Below, piece after piece: positions 1 to 8,343 of a DNA stretch of 64,000 nucleotides (its first letter is position 1; every line of letters begins with the position of its first letter). The translations under genes were made by a program, and so were the position numbers. This DNA comes from Chitinophaga sp. CF118 (GTDB lineage: Bacteria > Bacteroidota > Bacteroidia > Chitinophagales > Chitinophagaceae), in contig NZ_FOMK01000004.1 in the NCBI RefSeq assembly GCF_900112615.1, positions 62,001-126,000 on the forward strand, given 5' to 3'. Below the pieces are notes generated by a model that did not search any database, had not been told where the DNA came from, and worked only from the letters and a program-made list of their open reading frames with translations.

Positions 1-726
1 ATCCATGGTGTTTCGAAAATATTTAACACTAAGTATTTTCATATTGATGATCCGATATACGGGAAAAGTGTCCTCACCGTAAGCCAGTTCAGCAATAACT
101 ATCAAGGCAGTGGTTCCTGGACGCATGCTTACATCACCAAAAAACATTTTTATTTTATGTGGCTCAAAGACCTTGTATTCGAACCAGAATTACTGAAACC
201 CATTCCGGAGATCCGTCCATTGCTAAGTTTACAGTACCCTCACCTGCATCTGGATAAAAGTGTTGCTGAACTTGAACTCAGTTTTCCCCACCATGCATAT
301 GTAGTTTCTCTTCATGATATCGATAATGATTTCAGAATACCGGAAGCCCCGAGTTCTTTACGCGTTATTGAAATGGATGACAGGAGTCCGGTGGCACTTT
401 ACGATCTATCAACCCTGGCAGACGATCCACAATTGTTGCAGGTAAGCACAGATATCGAATATTTAGGTCGCATCGAGAATGGCATGGAAAAGATCAAATC
501 CAGCTTGCAGGACAAAGCCGTAGAAGGCGAACTGCGATTGCTGAAATTCCCTGCACTGAACCTGGAAGCATTATGGCTTCATATGGAAGGCGAAGAACAA
601 GACCGTTATTACCTGATACGTCATTTCGGACAAGAAGATACTGTGATGAATGAACGAAGTTTCCGCGACCTGGTACTGAGACAGAAAGCAGTGTCTGAAA
701 AACAAGATGATCTAATGGGTGCGTGA
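1..726 (+). CDS. 3' part of a hypothetical protein (5' end outside window)
   Basis: The frame is open from base 1, so the gene starts before the window; the first internal Met is at 157 but about 50 codons upstream of it are also coding. The visible 241 residues are soluble, acidic and without membrane segments or a motif I recognise. The C-terminal part is charged (repeated Glu/Asp/Arg) and ends in a Lys/Gln/Asp-rich tail. It stops at TGA 724-726 and is followed by a bidirectional terminator hairpin at 762-787, shared with the convergent lipoprotein gene. No function is proposed. Confidence 0.75.
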   Translation: MHGVSKIFNTKYFHIDDPIYGKSVLTVSQFSNNYQGSGSWTHAYITKKHFYFMWLKDLVFEPELLKPIPEIRPLLSLQYPHLHLDKSVAELELSFPHHAYVVSLHDIDNDFRIPEAPSSLRVIEMDDRSPVALYDLSTLADDPQLLQVSTDIEYLGRIENGMEKIKSSLQDKAVEGELRLLKFPALNLEALWLHMEGEEQDRYYLIRHFGQEDTVMNERSFRDLVLRQKAVSEKQDDLMGA

Positions 727-761
727 TAATACCAATGGGGTTCCTATCCGATACACTAAAG

Positions 762-787
762 AAGAGGCTGTACCACTACAGCCTCTT
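762..787. terminator. Bidirectional intrinsic terminator
   Basis: Perfect 11-bp arms AAGAGGCTGTA / TACAGCCTCTT around a CCAC loop, followed by TTTT on the plus strand and preceded by A-rich sequence. It lies between two convergent genes (ends at 726 and 804) and can serve both. Confidence 0.8.
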
Positions 788-803
788 TTAACTATGTATA
801 AAA

Positions 804-1622
804 TTATTTACAGGAGTATTCAAATTCAGCATGAGAGAAATTTGTCGTAACAAAATATCCTGTATAATGACTGGGAAGATTGATAACGATCGGAAGTCCA
901 TAACTATTATAAGTATCCGCGGGCATTGGATTATTAACACTGTAATCCCTGTCTAAAAACTGCCAGATACCATTTAGACGATGATAATTGATCTTGTTAT
1001 CAAAGAAGTATTGAGGCATTGAACCAGGCTCCACAGATGGATCCAAAACACTTTCAAGATTACCGGCATTGTTATAGGTATACAGCAAAGTCCTGATTGT
1101 TGTATTACTACCTTGGGTATCCGTCGATTTAATAATCCGGTTCTGGCTATCATAGACATAAGTTGAAATATTCATCACACCATTAGGATAGCGAATGGTA
1201 TTAGGTATAGGTTCATTATCTGATCCTATAGTACCGAAATCAAATGTTGAATCAAGAATGATCCTGTTTTTTGCATCATAATAATACTTGTGCCAGGCTT
1301 CATATGATGATGAAGGGTCTGGTTGACCAGGAGCTGAATAGACGCCATAAAAATCGGTCAGCCGTCCCTTGTGATCATACCGGAATACAAAATTAGGCCT
1401 GCCAATACCTACATTACTCCGGAGCATACTTACAGGATTACCTTTATTATTATAAATAATATCAAAAGAATGTTCCCCGTTTCTTCCCAGATCACCCATT
1501 ACCTTGGTGATTTGGCAGGCAGGAGCACAAGGGTGAATATTCTGGCCTTTATGACAACCAGACAACGTGAAACCGGCAATGACCAGCATTGCGAATGCAG
1601 AAACAAATAAAAAAGACTTCAT
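804..1622 (-). CDS. YD-repeat-like lipoprotein, copy 1
   Basis: Predicted outer-envelope lipoprotein of about 272 residues. The frame could start at a TTG at 1652, but ATG 1622 gives a normal lipoprotein leader ending in LSGC (Cys at residue 23) and matches the start of the paralogue at 21640. The body carries strand-turn units such as YNNKGNPVSM, FRYDHKGRLTDF and YVYDSQNRIIKSTD, which resemble RHS/YD repeats in a short, single-domain form; there is no toxin or RHS core. The C terminus (FSHAEFEYSCK) is shared with copy 2. The promoter region is also duplicated: a TTG near 1750-1752 and TATCTTCA at 1722-1729 on this strand. Function unknown. The coding frame is intact. Confidence 0.85.
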   Translation of the reverse strand: MKSFLFVSAFAMLVIAGFTLSGCHKGQNIHPCAPACQITKVMGDLGRNGEHSFDIIYNNKGNPVSMLRSNVGIGRPNFVFRYDHKGRLTDFYGVYSAPGQPDPSSSYEAWHKYYYDAKNRIILDSTFDFGTIGSDNEPIPNTIRYPNGVMNISTYVYDSQNRIIKSTDTQGSNTTIRTLLYTYNNAGNLESVLDPSVEPGSMPQYFFDNKINYHRLNGIWQFLDRDYSVNNPMPADTYNSYGLPIVINLPSHYTGYFVTTNFSHAEFEYSCK

Positions 1623-1721
1623 GGAGATTTTTTTGGAGTTTGAGTAATACAAAACGATGGTGTAACGGAATACAGGAATTTCCCAGAAATAATATTATGC
1701 TACAAAATTGGGGTTCGTTGA

Positions 1722-1752
1722 TGAAGATACTAATTAAAAGCATATTGGACAA
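1722..1752 (-). promoter_or_regulatory. Promoter conserved with the paralogue at 21.5 kb
   Basis: On the minus strand, TTG followed by 20 bases and TATCTTCA, a variant of the Bacteroidota -33/-7 promoter. The whole stretch GTTGTCCAATNTNCTTTT..ATTAGTANCTTCAT recurs upstream of the second copy at 21508-21539, which is why I regard it as functional. It lies about 100 bases before the start codon. Confidence 0.5.
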
Positions 1753-1931
1753 CGTTTAATCGATAGTTATCTCAAAATACTTTCCACTTGTCTGGCATAC
1801 GGGAAAAATACGGTATCTTAGGAAAGTTTTTCCCCTTATTATTATTTATCGGCAGTACCAGGTTTGTATTAAGAGAATCAGCAACAATATTACCCCAATC
1901 AGAATCTGTATAACCTCAAAAACATCTTGTC

Positions 1932-1997
1932 ATGAATGTAATTTCTATTTTACTCTCCCTGTTAATCTTTCAGCAGTTTTGCTTGGGACAGCAATAA
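1932..1997 (+). pseudogene. Signal-peptide-like ORF in frame with the caspase gene
   Basis: A 21-codon ORF starting ATG 1932 and ending TAA 1995-1997. It encodes a Met followed by a hydrophobic stretch (ISILLSLLIF) and a CLGQQ end, which looks like a Sec signal peptide with its cleavage region. It is in the same reading frame as the caspase-like gene at 2028, and the 10 intervening codons contain no further stop. It may therefore be the former secretion signal of that protease, cut off by one nonsense codon. It could also be a chance or leader ORF; expression is not shown. Confidence 0.4.
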
Positions 1998-2027
1998 ATA
2001 ATTTCTTCACTTTTAAAATTTCACACA

Positions 2028-2873
2028 ATGGACAGAGCACTTTTAGTTGGGATCAATGAATATCCCGATCCAAGAGCAGTCTTAAATGGCTGCATAAATG
2101 ATATCACCGACATGGCCACATTCCTTGTTGACAACTGCCAGTTTAAAAAGTCCGATATCCGGTTACTGGTAGATAAACGCGCTACCACAGCTGCCATACT
2201 GGAGCGACTAACATGGTTACTCAATGGTATCCGGAAGGGCGACAGAATCGTATTTCATTACAGCGGTCATGGTGCACAAATGGCGACAAGGAATCCTGAA
2301 GGAGAAGTAGATGGACTGGATGAAGTTATTTGCCCTGTAGACTTTGACTGGACAGATAAACATGCTATACGGGATAAAGACTTCAGACGAATTTTCTCCG
2401 CAATACCCCAAGGTGTAAATTTCGTATGGATATCAGATTCCTGCCATTCGGGAGATCTTTCCAGATTCATGGAATCGCCCGAAATTCAAAAGCAGCATAG
2501 AAAATCGAAATCTTATCCCCGTCCGGCAGATATTGCCTGGAGAGTGGAAACCGCAAGGGAAAAACAATTGGAACGTGCCACTATTAAAGGAGTAAGCGAA
2601 GATCTGCACCTTGCGCTGATCACCGGATGTAAATCTAATCAAGTATCCTCAGATGCATTCTTTGGTGACAGATATAACGGGGCAATGACTTACTTCCTGC
2701 TACAACTATTGGGAACAGAAGACGGACAAGCAATGCCGTTGAAGAATTTAGTATCAACAATTAATAAGTCACTGGCAAAAGCTCAATTTAGCCAGGAGCC
2801 ACAACTGGAAGGAAGCCCGGTATTGGCAAAACAATCGTTCCTTGAGTTACAGGCAGTACCTGAAAGGAATTAA
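2028..2873 (+). CDS. Caspase-family (peptidase C14) protease
   Basis: A 281-residue metacaspase/orthocaspase-type cysteine protease. The N-terminal MDRALLVGINEYP is the usual first strand of the p20 fold; the catalytic His lies in HYSGHGAQ (H81) and the catalytic Cys in ISDSCHSGD (C139). The acidic DGLDEVICPVDFDW segment between them matches the basic-P1 (Arg/Lys) specificity pocket seen in metacaspases. From this start no signal peptide, lectin or repeat domain is present, so it is a bare catalytic domain. A signal-like ORF sits in frame 10 codons upstream, so the protein may have lost export or may use readthrough. Neighbours give no pathway. Intracellular signalling or stress-linked proteolysis is plausible but not shown. 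Confidence 0.9.
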   Translation: MDRALLVGINEYPDPRAVLNGCINDITDMATFLVDNCQFKKSDIRLLVDKRATTAAILERLTWLLNGIRKGDRIVFHYSGHGAQMATRNPEGEVDGLDEVICPVDFDWTDKHAIRDKDFRRIFSAIPQGVNFVWISDSCHSGDLSRFMESPEIQKQHRKSKSYPRPADIAWRVETAREKQLERATIKGVSEDLHLALITGCKSNQVSSDAFFGDRYNGAMTYFLLQLLGTEDGQAMPLKNLVSTINKSLAKAQFSQEPQLEGSPVLAKQSFLELQAVPERN

Positions 2874-2899
2874 ATATGCGGGTATCACCATTCCCCAAA

Positions 2900-2955
2900 A
2901 CGTCTTATCGTTTCTTTTTTGCCGGGTAGGCCCGGCAATTGAAGCGATAAGACGT
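2900..2955. terminator. Nested palindrome between convergent genes, probable bidirectional terminator
   Basis: Two inverted repeats lie one inside the other. The outer arms at 2900-2914 and 2941-2955 are 15 bases with one mismatch (ACGTCTTATCG / CGATAAGACGT); the inner arms at 2919-2926 and 2931-2938 are perfect (TTGCCGGG / CCCGGCAA) with a TAGG loop. It sits between the convergent caspase gene (ends 2873) and the membrane protein gene (ends 3001). A T-run (2915-2920) lies inside the outer stem, not after it, so this is not a textbook terminator. Confidence 0.6.
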
Positions 2956-3000
2956 AAACTGGTATCCATATAATTATTTACACTAAATACTGATACCTTC

Positions 3001-4149
3001 CTAAAATGGCAATGCTTCACGGCTTAATCCAAAAGTGGTTCCGAGCATAGCTAATATCTTAGGCTTTCCCATTCCGAAATCATTTCCGAAAGCTCCGTTA
3101 ATATAAAAATTCTTTGATATCCTGTAATTAATAACACCTACCACACGTTGAGATTTAAGGTCATCTGCCAATTGATAGTTTCTGTGTATTGCCTCTATTC
3201 CAATATTGAAATCCTCAATAGTCAGTGACATTTTACCACCTGCTTCAAAGCTGTTGGAATGGGTAGGCACGCCCTGTTTTAAGGAAAAAGCATCGTACAT
3301 ATATCTGGCATAACCGGTGAATGAAAGATAGTTGATCTTGTTCTTCTTAGACAGTGGGATATTTAAAGCAACTGTAGTCCATACCCCTGCCCTCCCCGTT
3401 TGCCAGGAAGTATCCCCAATGCCATACGTTGCATACGCCCCGGCCATATCCCATTGCAGAATTGGTTTCTGTAGTAGTTTTTCATCTACAAGGTCTGCAG
3501 CATTTTCTTTTGATGTAATCAAATTAAGAGAGTCATTGATTCTTTTCCGGATCATTCTTTGAGTTGTTGTATCTCCATTAAAAACGGCTTCCCTGAATTG
3601 CAGATTTCCTTTTACTACAGCATCTATGTTTTTCAGCGCATCGCTATGCCAGGCATCTGTAAGATCACCTAATTCAGTTGCATAATTCTTCTCATGAATC
3701 TTTAAGATAGTAGTACGGAAGCCAACAGAGAATACTTTAGCATTACTGTTAGCGCTATCCGGAATTACATTTTTTTGAAGGAAAGCAACAGAGATATCGG
3801 CGAACTTTATATCATTAAAAGGGTGATACTTACGTTTTCCATTAACCTCATTTTCATCGATACCTGTAAAGTTGTAAAAGTTTCTTTTAGGTGAACGCAC
3901 CCACCAATAGGGGCTGAAAGTAGCAGCATAATTTTGTGGCCAGAGGGAAGAACTATTAAAACTTTGTAATATTCCTAATCCAAAAGCTTTAGGTGTCCCA
4001 GGTGTTTCTATCAGTTCGGGAGAAACGTCCATCAGTTTAAAAGCACTGGATTGAGGAACACTCAGGTTAGCAGGATCAACAATATTCTGTGCGAATACTG
4101 AATTGTGAATATTCCAATATATTAGCAGGAAGAAGAGGATCTTTTTCAT
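3001..4149 (-). CDS. Secreted or outer-membrane protein, possible beta-barrel
   Basis: 382 residues starting with a clear Sec signal (MKKILFFLLIYW..VFAQN). The mature part has alternating aromatic/hydrophobic strands, especially in the C-terminal half (for example YARYMYDAF and YYLNGAF-like segments), and ends with an aromatic residue (..SREALPF). These are features of outer-membrane barrels or solute channels, but I do not recognise the family. Its start overlaps the stop of the upstream 134-residue gene by ATGA (4146-4149), so the two are probably translationally coupled. Convergent with the caspase gene across a nested palindrome. Confidence 0.75.
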   Translation of the reverse strand: MKKILFFLLIYWNIHNSVFAQNIVDPANLSVPQSSAFKLMDVSPELIETPGTPKAFGLGILQSFNSSSLWPQNYAATFSPYWWVRSPKRNFYNFTGIDENEVNGKRKYHPFNDIKFADISVAFLQKNVIPDSANSNAKVFSVGFRTTILKIHEKNYATELGDLTDAWHSDALKNIDAVVKGNLQFREAVFNGDTTTQRMIRKRINDSLNLITSKENAADLVDEKLLQKPILQWDMAGAYATYGIGDTSWQTGRAGVWTTVALNIPLSKKNKINYLSFTGYARYMYDAFSLKQGVPTHSNSFEAGGKMSLTIEDFNIGIEAIHRNYQLADDLKSQRVVGVINYRISKNFYINGAFGNDFGMGKPKILAMLGTTFGLSREALPF

Positions 4150-4550
4150 GGCAACAGTTTGATGCTTTTGTTTAATTCGATGTCAGTGAAGTTATTGTTG
4201 AGGTCAATGATAATATCTGGTTCCATAAACTCTTTATGACCTTCAAATCCGGAATCCAGCATATATAATGCTTCAATATTCTCAAAAGCTTTCTTCCGCG
4301 TTTGAATGTCGGCACCTGTAAGGCGAATCGTTGTAACAATAAACAGTACTTTCCCTGTTAGCACCATCGGCATACCAATTTCCGCCAGTTTAATATCGCC
4401 GGTAGCGTTAACAGACGCTGCTACCCCGGTTGGTTTAAAGTCCGGTGGGCCGTCGATAGAGAAGGCCCTGGTAGCCGCCATGCCGATAGTGGTAATATCT
4501 GCTGTAAGTTTGATTGATCGGGGTTCTGAACCGATAGAATAAGTATCCAT
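4146..4550 (-). CDS. Hypothetical protein coupled to the downstream membrane protein
   Basis: 134 residues, no signal peptide and no transmembrane segment. The composition is rich in Ile/Thr/Gly/Ala with regular hydrophobic strands (KLTADITTIGMA, KVLFIVTTIRLT), suggesting a beta-rich soluble fold; a short acidic helix follows (KKAFENIEALYML). The stop overlaps the next start as ATGA. I do not recognise it. A role with the 382-residue envelope protein is inferred only from the coupling. Confidence 0.7.
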   Translation of the reverse strand: MDTYSIGSEPRSIKLTADITTIGMAATRAFSIDGPPDFKPTGVAASVNATGDIKLAEIGMPMVLTGKVLFIVTTIRLTGADIQTRKKAFENIEALYMLDSGFEGHKEFMEPDIIIDLNNNFTDIELNKSIKLLP

Positions 4551-4858
4551 TTGAAGAGGGGTGTTTGTGTGTTTTAATAGTGGGTTCGTCGCTGGGTTCT
4601 TTTTCCGTGCTTATTTCATTACAAAGATGAAATTTAGTACGTTAAACTCCAATACCAGATAGTTGGTATTTATTGGGCGGGCCTTAGCCATTTGACACAC
4701 GATTGATACTGTTCAAAGCTCATACGCTTGATAATGCCAGATAGAATTAATACCAAATGGGTACAGTCCGCAATTGCCCACCTGAATCCAGATATGCAAA
4801 CCAGGTTTGAAGACAATGTTGAAGAAACAGGAAGATCTTGTGGGAGAAGTATAGTTGT
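4551..4858. other. Intergenic region, 308 bases, with one operator-like repeat
   Basis: No credible full gene. It holds the inverted repeat AATACCA-GATAGT-TGGTATT at 4651-4670, a possible regulator site. A 17-codon minus-strand ORF (4670-4723, MSFEQYQSCVKWLRPAQ) begins like four-helix Cys-rich DUF326 proteins and then diverges; it is too short to call. Confidence 0.5.
4651..4670. promoter_or_regulatory. Operator-like inverted repeat
   Basis: Perfect 7-bp arms AATACCA / TGGTATT separated by 6 bases, about 100 bases upstream of the minus-strand pair that starts at 4550. No linked regulator gene is present, so the binding factor is unknown. Confidence 0.35.
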
Positions 4859-5269
4859 TTATTTTTCGAGCGCTTTTAGAAGATTATGAATATCCTTTGA
4901 ATGTTTCCACTTAAATAACGTTGTATTCTTTATTGAGTTTAATATTTTATTCTTCCCCCTAACAAAAATTGTGTACGAAACATTTGTATTTCCGTTACCA
5001 ATATCTCTGATTCTCCAGGTGCCATATCCGGCTAAAGGCCCTTCAATATATTTGAAGATAATAAAATCCTCTCCCTTATCCACTTGTTGTAATTTCACTT
5101 CAACAAAAGGTAGAGGCTTAAACGTAATAGTATTTGTTTTTATATCAACTCTTGCATTAAATGTATTCCACCAATTTATATAATTAGATAGGTCAAATAA
5201 AATTCCCTTAACCAATGAATAAGGCTTCTTAATTGTTCGTTCCACCTTGATTGCCTCGACCTTACTCAT
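4859..5269 (-). CDS. SRPBCC/START-like domain protein
   Basis: 136 residues. The layout is that of a single SRPBCC (Bet v1/START) domain: an N-terminal strand EAIKVERTIKKP, a helix with the INWWNTF motif typical of polyketide cyclase/START-like proteins, a run of strands (TITFKPLPFVEVKLQQV, FIIFKYIEG, GYGTWRIRDI, TNVSYTIFVRG) and a C-terminal helix (HSKDIHNLLKALEK). Such domains bind hydrophobic ligands or lipids. The gene overlaps the 3' end of the upstream DUF2071-like gene by 8 bases, so they form an operon. Ligand unknown. Confidence 0.65.
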   Translation of the reverse strand: MSKVEAIKVERTIKKPYSLVKGILFDLSNYINWWNTFNARVDIKTNTITFKPLPFVEVKLQQVDKGEDFIIFKYIEGPLAGYGTWRIRDIGNGNTNVSYTIFVRGKNKILNSIKNTTLFKWKHSKDIHNLLKALEK

Positions 5270-6023
5270 AACTGGCTAATCCTCTGTATGTCCATTTATA
5301 TTCTCCTCCCGTTGCTCTTATAATGCTATCAAGCTGCAAGCCTGCATCTTTCCAGACTCCATCAAGCCAGCTAAACTCAACTTCGCCAACCATTGCAGTA
5401 TAGGCTGTATCAGATTTGTGTAAATCTACCCTTGCCATATTATTGGGATAGATGGATGGAGTGTAACTTGATACCCCATTCTTAATAAATATTTTAAAAT
5501 CCTCCACAGAACTAAACATCTGTGATTTTAGTTCACCAGGTGTTGCCTCTGCAGAAAATAAGCCTTGTCCATCTGCATAATTGCATTGTATCCTCACTAA
5601 TTCTTTCTCATGAGAAATAGATGCTTTAACATAGGGGATTGCATCTGCAAGCAAAAACGGCGATAATTTAGTAATGAGTGACAAATCTGCATTTCTATCT
5701 GTAATATAAACAGATGGAGTTTCAGCTTTTAATGAAGTGTCTACTACTCCAATTCTATATGCACATGAAATCGTTTGATAATTAAAAATATTGGGGATGG
5801 GAACAACTGTTAGTTTTTTAATATCCAAAATACAGAAGGAAACAACACTCCAGTCGTTGATAATCTGGGGGCGCAACCAGCTTACAGGAAGTTTGGTAGC
5901 TAGTATTTCAGGTTTAATCCTAAAATTAAAGATATAACGTTCGTGAAGGTTAGATTTAATCGAACATTGAATAAGGGGCTTTTTAAGTTTCATGTTACTT
6001 ACTATTTTGGGGTGTAAATACAT
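5262..6023 (-). CDS. DUF2071-like (acetoacetate decarboxylase fold) protein
   Basis: 253 residues from ATG 6023; an alternative start is ATG 5993 (MKLKKP..). No signal peptide. The segment FRIKPEILATKLPVSWLRPQ followed by a SVVSFC strand resembles YqjF/DUF2071 proteins, which have an acetoacetate-decarboxylase-like fold; the later SCAYRIGVVD, PSVYITDRNADL and EFSWLDGVW segments fit the same fold. Enzyme activity is not established for that family. It overlaps the SRPBCC gene by 8 bases, suggesting joint action on a small hydrophobic molecule (inference). A 28-base imperfect palindrome lies just upstream of the first ATG. Confidence 0.5.
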   Translation of the reverse strand: MYLHPKIVSNMKLKKPLIQCSIKSNLHERYIFNFRIKPEILATKLPVSWLRPQIINDWSVVSFCILDIKKLTVVPIPNIFNYQTISCAYRIGVVDTSLKAETPSVYITDRNADLSLITKLSPFLLADAIPYVKASISHEKELVRIQCNYADGQGLFSAEATPGELKSQMFSSVEDFKIFIKNGVSSYTPSIYPNNMARVDLHKSDTAYTAMVGEVEFSWLDGVWKDAGLQLDSIIRATGGEYKWTYRGLASYE

Positions 6024-6371
6024 ATTGCGTTATCTATGGTTATAGATGACGCACATTTCCGGGGCTATGTTTATTATCAAGAAATAATTATAGTGTAAAC
6101 TATTTCATAATCCATTAGTTGTTTTATCTGGAGATATTCATTTGATATCTATAAAGCGTTAGTTAAATTATTGGGGTTGTCTATCTTCTTTAAGGTTCAC
6201 AGAACCACTCATACACACAAGGTACTTATTTTAATACTAAAAAGCGGATTACAGCAGATTAAAATTTCTTCTTACAGAAAAATCAGATATTGGGGTTAAC
6301 AAAACAAATGAATATAGCGAAGTCAAAATTCTTTAATGTATGTATTCTCACCGGTAGCAATTTGCGGATAC
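6024..6371. other. Intergenic region, 348 bases
   Basis: Apart from the palindrome at 6026-6053 I see no gene, RNA or repeat here. It must contain the promoter of the minus-strand DUF2071/SRPBCC pair. Confidence 0.5.
6026..6053. promoter_or_regulatory. Inverted repeat in the leader of the DUF2071-like gene
   Basis: TGCGT-T-ATCTAT-GGTT-ATAGAT-G-ACGCA: 12-base arms with one mismatch, ending 3 bases before ATG 6023 on the minus strand. It could be an operator or an mRNA hairpin that limits initiation, in which case ATG 5993 may be the true start. Confidence 0.4.
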
Positions 6372-7160
6372 TCAGCTAATACTATCAAACACTTTCCAGC
6401 ATTTTGGTCCTACAATTCCATCCGGAACAAGTTGATGGTTCCGTTGAAATGCACGAACAGCTGCTTCGGTTTTAGGGCCGAAATTACCATCTGGTTCCAT
6501 ATCAAGTTTGGCCTGGATAATCTTGACGAAATCATTATTATCCCCCCGTTTGATAGTTGGTCGTCCGGCTCCCCCATCGGGTTCAACTGCAGGAATTAAT
6601 ACCGGTGGATCAGTAACGCCATTGAGAATATCTGCAACTTTTTTCCGGAACTCGTCCATATTCAGGTCGGGATCCGGCTTACGTCCCTTAGGAAGCGCGT
6701 ATTCTTTGTGACCCGCACAAAAGCTGGCATCTTTTCCGATATGCTTTAATATTGCTGCAACGCCCCGGTAATAAGCATCCAATTGCACCTCTGGCCATGG
6801 AAAATCATCTGCCAATCCGGTATTTTCGGCTTCAATACCGATGAAGTGAGTGTTGCCGTTACTGATACCCTGCCATATACCCACCCCCGCATGATTACAT
6901 TTTCCGGCAGCCACAATATAGAAAGTCCCATCCCTTCCCAGGCCAAGTTGCGCAAGTGGCCCTTTCAGCCCCGTACGACCATTAATAAGCGTATTGAGAC
7001 TTGGCATATTACCTGGCTTCTGGGTAGCCGTATGGTGGCAAAGAATGCCAAGAACAGTACCCATTTCACTCACACCCCTTTCCTCCCACCCATCTACCTG
7101 GGCTACTTTAAGTCCGGCTTTTTTAAGGATGTCCGGCAACCATGTTAATGTATATGGCAT
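6372..7160 (-). CDS. N-acetylmuramoyl-L-alanine amidase with peptidoglycan-binding domain
   Basis: 262 residues. Residues about 30-175 form an Amidase_2/T7-lysozyme-like domain that cuts the MurNAc-L-Ala bond: zinc ligands are expected in LCHHTATQ (H42/H43), AGHKEY (H151) and GRKPDPD (D163). Residues about 198-262 are a PG_binding_1 domain (GDNNDFVKIIQAKL..GPKTEAAVRAFQ..VPDGIVGP). There is no signal peptide, so the enzyme is either cytoplasmic until lysis, as in phage endolysins, or exported by a non-Sec route. It follows the membrane-protein gene at 7162 with a 1-base gap, so the two are almost surely cotranscribed. No phage structural genes are nearby. Confidence 0.9.
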   Translation of the reverse strand: MPYTLTWLPDILKKAGLKVAQVDGWEERGVSEMGTVLGILCHHTATQKPGNMPSLNTLINGRTGLKGPLAQLGLGRDGTFYIVAAGKCNHAGVGIWQGISNGNTHFIGIEAENTGLADDFPWPEVQLDAYYRGVAAILKHIGKDASFCAGHKEYALPKGRKPDPDLNMDEFRKKVADILNGVTDPPVLIPAVEPDGGAGRPTIKRGDNNDFVKIIQAKLDMEPDGNFGPKTEAAVRAFQRNHQLVPDGIVGPKCWKVFDSIS

Positions 7161-7161
7161 A

Positions 7162-8343
7162 TTATGATATTCCTCCTTCTGATTGTGGTAAATCTTCGTC
7201 GGCTGTTAATACTTCAGCCCCCACTTTACAATTATCGATGTCACTTTCCTCATCCAGCACTCCGCCTTCTCTGGTAACCGGCTTGTGGACTATTTCAGTA
7301 TTCTGCTTAGGCTCCATTTCAGTAGTCATTTGAATGACAACAGGATTCTGCTTTGTGTTTTGCCGGTCCTCAGACCCCTCTTCCCCGCTCTTTTCCGCCG
7401 GTTTAACCGTCGCCCTGATCACCATTACCTTATTGAGCAGATCGAACCAGAAAGGAGCCCCAAGGGCTGCTGCAAATGCAGTGAGCAACCAACCCAGAAC
7501 AGGTACGGCAAGATGGTTCCAAATCTTAAATTTGCTGTTGTCATTATTTCTTGCCGCAATGATGCCGTTTTCCCATCCCATGGGCAACTTGAGTTCAGCC
7601 AGTTCACTTTGAGCTTTGTCGAAACTCATCTGAACAAGACTTGTATCCTTTGCCGCATTTTCGGCTCTGGCCACAATTAGTTTTCTTGCATCCTCATTAC
7701 GGAATAAATAGTCAGCAATCGCTATCGTATTTATATTTAATCCAATTGCCGCTATTAAACCAATCATGAAAAGAATCCATTGTGTGGAACGCTTATACCA
7801 ACCTGAAACCCGGTCCATACTACTATCGAACCACTTTTCAAGGTTTTCCTGCAAACGGTCCAGGCTACCATGGGCACTATCCAGGGCCGTAAGCATTGCG
7901 CGCTGAACATATAAATTCTGAATGTTTAGAATATTAGTCCGGATAGATTCGACAGACATTTCTACGGAATTGGCGTCGCTGGTGGCCTCGTTATTCTTAG
8001 CTCCACGGGCTGCAATATCCATCAATGCAAGCGCAAAATTTTTTGCGGGGATATACGAAGGAAGATCCTTTCCGGAGTCGAATATCTTCGGCTTTTTAGT
8101 GTTTTTACCCGGAGTATAATCAGAAGAATATAAACTGCTGATCATGGGATGTTCAAAAAAGCTTCTGGCAATATTTTTGGCCTCCCGGTCGTGGAGTAAT
8201 TCCCGGACACCACGCTCCAGGTAAGCTGCCCGGGTTTTCAAAATCGTTTCTATACCTTCGCGGATAGAAGTGCAAATCAGGCTGACTAAAATATACAGGA
8301 AAATGATTCCTATTGCTACTTCAAAAATAACAGAACCAAACAT
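7162..8343 (-). CDS. Membrane protein of unknown function
   Basis: 393 residues. Hydrophobic segments lie at the extreme N terminus (IFEVAIGIIFLYILVSLIC), near residue 190 (WILFMIGLIAAIGLN) and near residue 280 (VPVLGWLLTAFAAALGA). Between the first two is a long charged, helical region, and the last 80 residues are a Glu/Lys/Thr-rich hydrophilic tail. I know similar unannotated proteins in other bacteria but no function. The 1-base spacing to the amidase suggests a joint role at the cell wall (inference). Confidence 0.8.
   Translation of the reverse strand: MFGSVIFEVAIGIIFLYILVSLICTSIREGIETILKTRAAYLERGVRELLHDREAKNIARSFFEHPMISSLYSSDYTPGKNTKKPKIFDSGKDLPSYIPAKNFALALMDIAARGAKNNEATSDANSVEMSVESIRTNILNIQNLYVQRAMLTALDSAHGSLDRLQENLEKWFDSSMDRVSGWYKRSTQWILFMIGLIAAIGLNINTIAIADYLFRNEDARKLIVARAENAAKDTSLVQMSFDKAQSELAELKLPMGWENGIIAARNNDNSKFKIWNHLAVPVLGWLLTAFAAALGAPFWFDLLNKVMVIRATVKPAEKSGEEGSEDRQNTKQNPVVIQMTTEMEPKQNTEIVHKPVTREGGVLDEESDIDNCKVGAEVLTADEDLPQSEGGIS

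Noticed and set aside
1549..1752. Overlapping ORFs in the antisense or other frames of the lipoprotein gene
   Set aside because: Shadow frames of a gene with clear leader, repeats and paralogue.
4670..4723. Start of a DUF326-like protein (MSFEQYQSCV) on the minus strand
   Set aside because: Only 10 residues match; the rest diverges and ends after 17 residues, so chance is possible.
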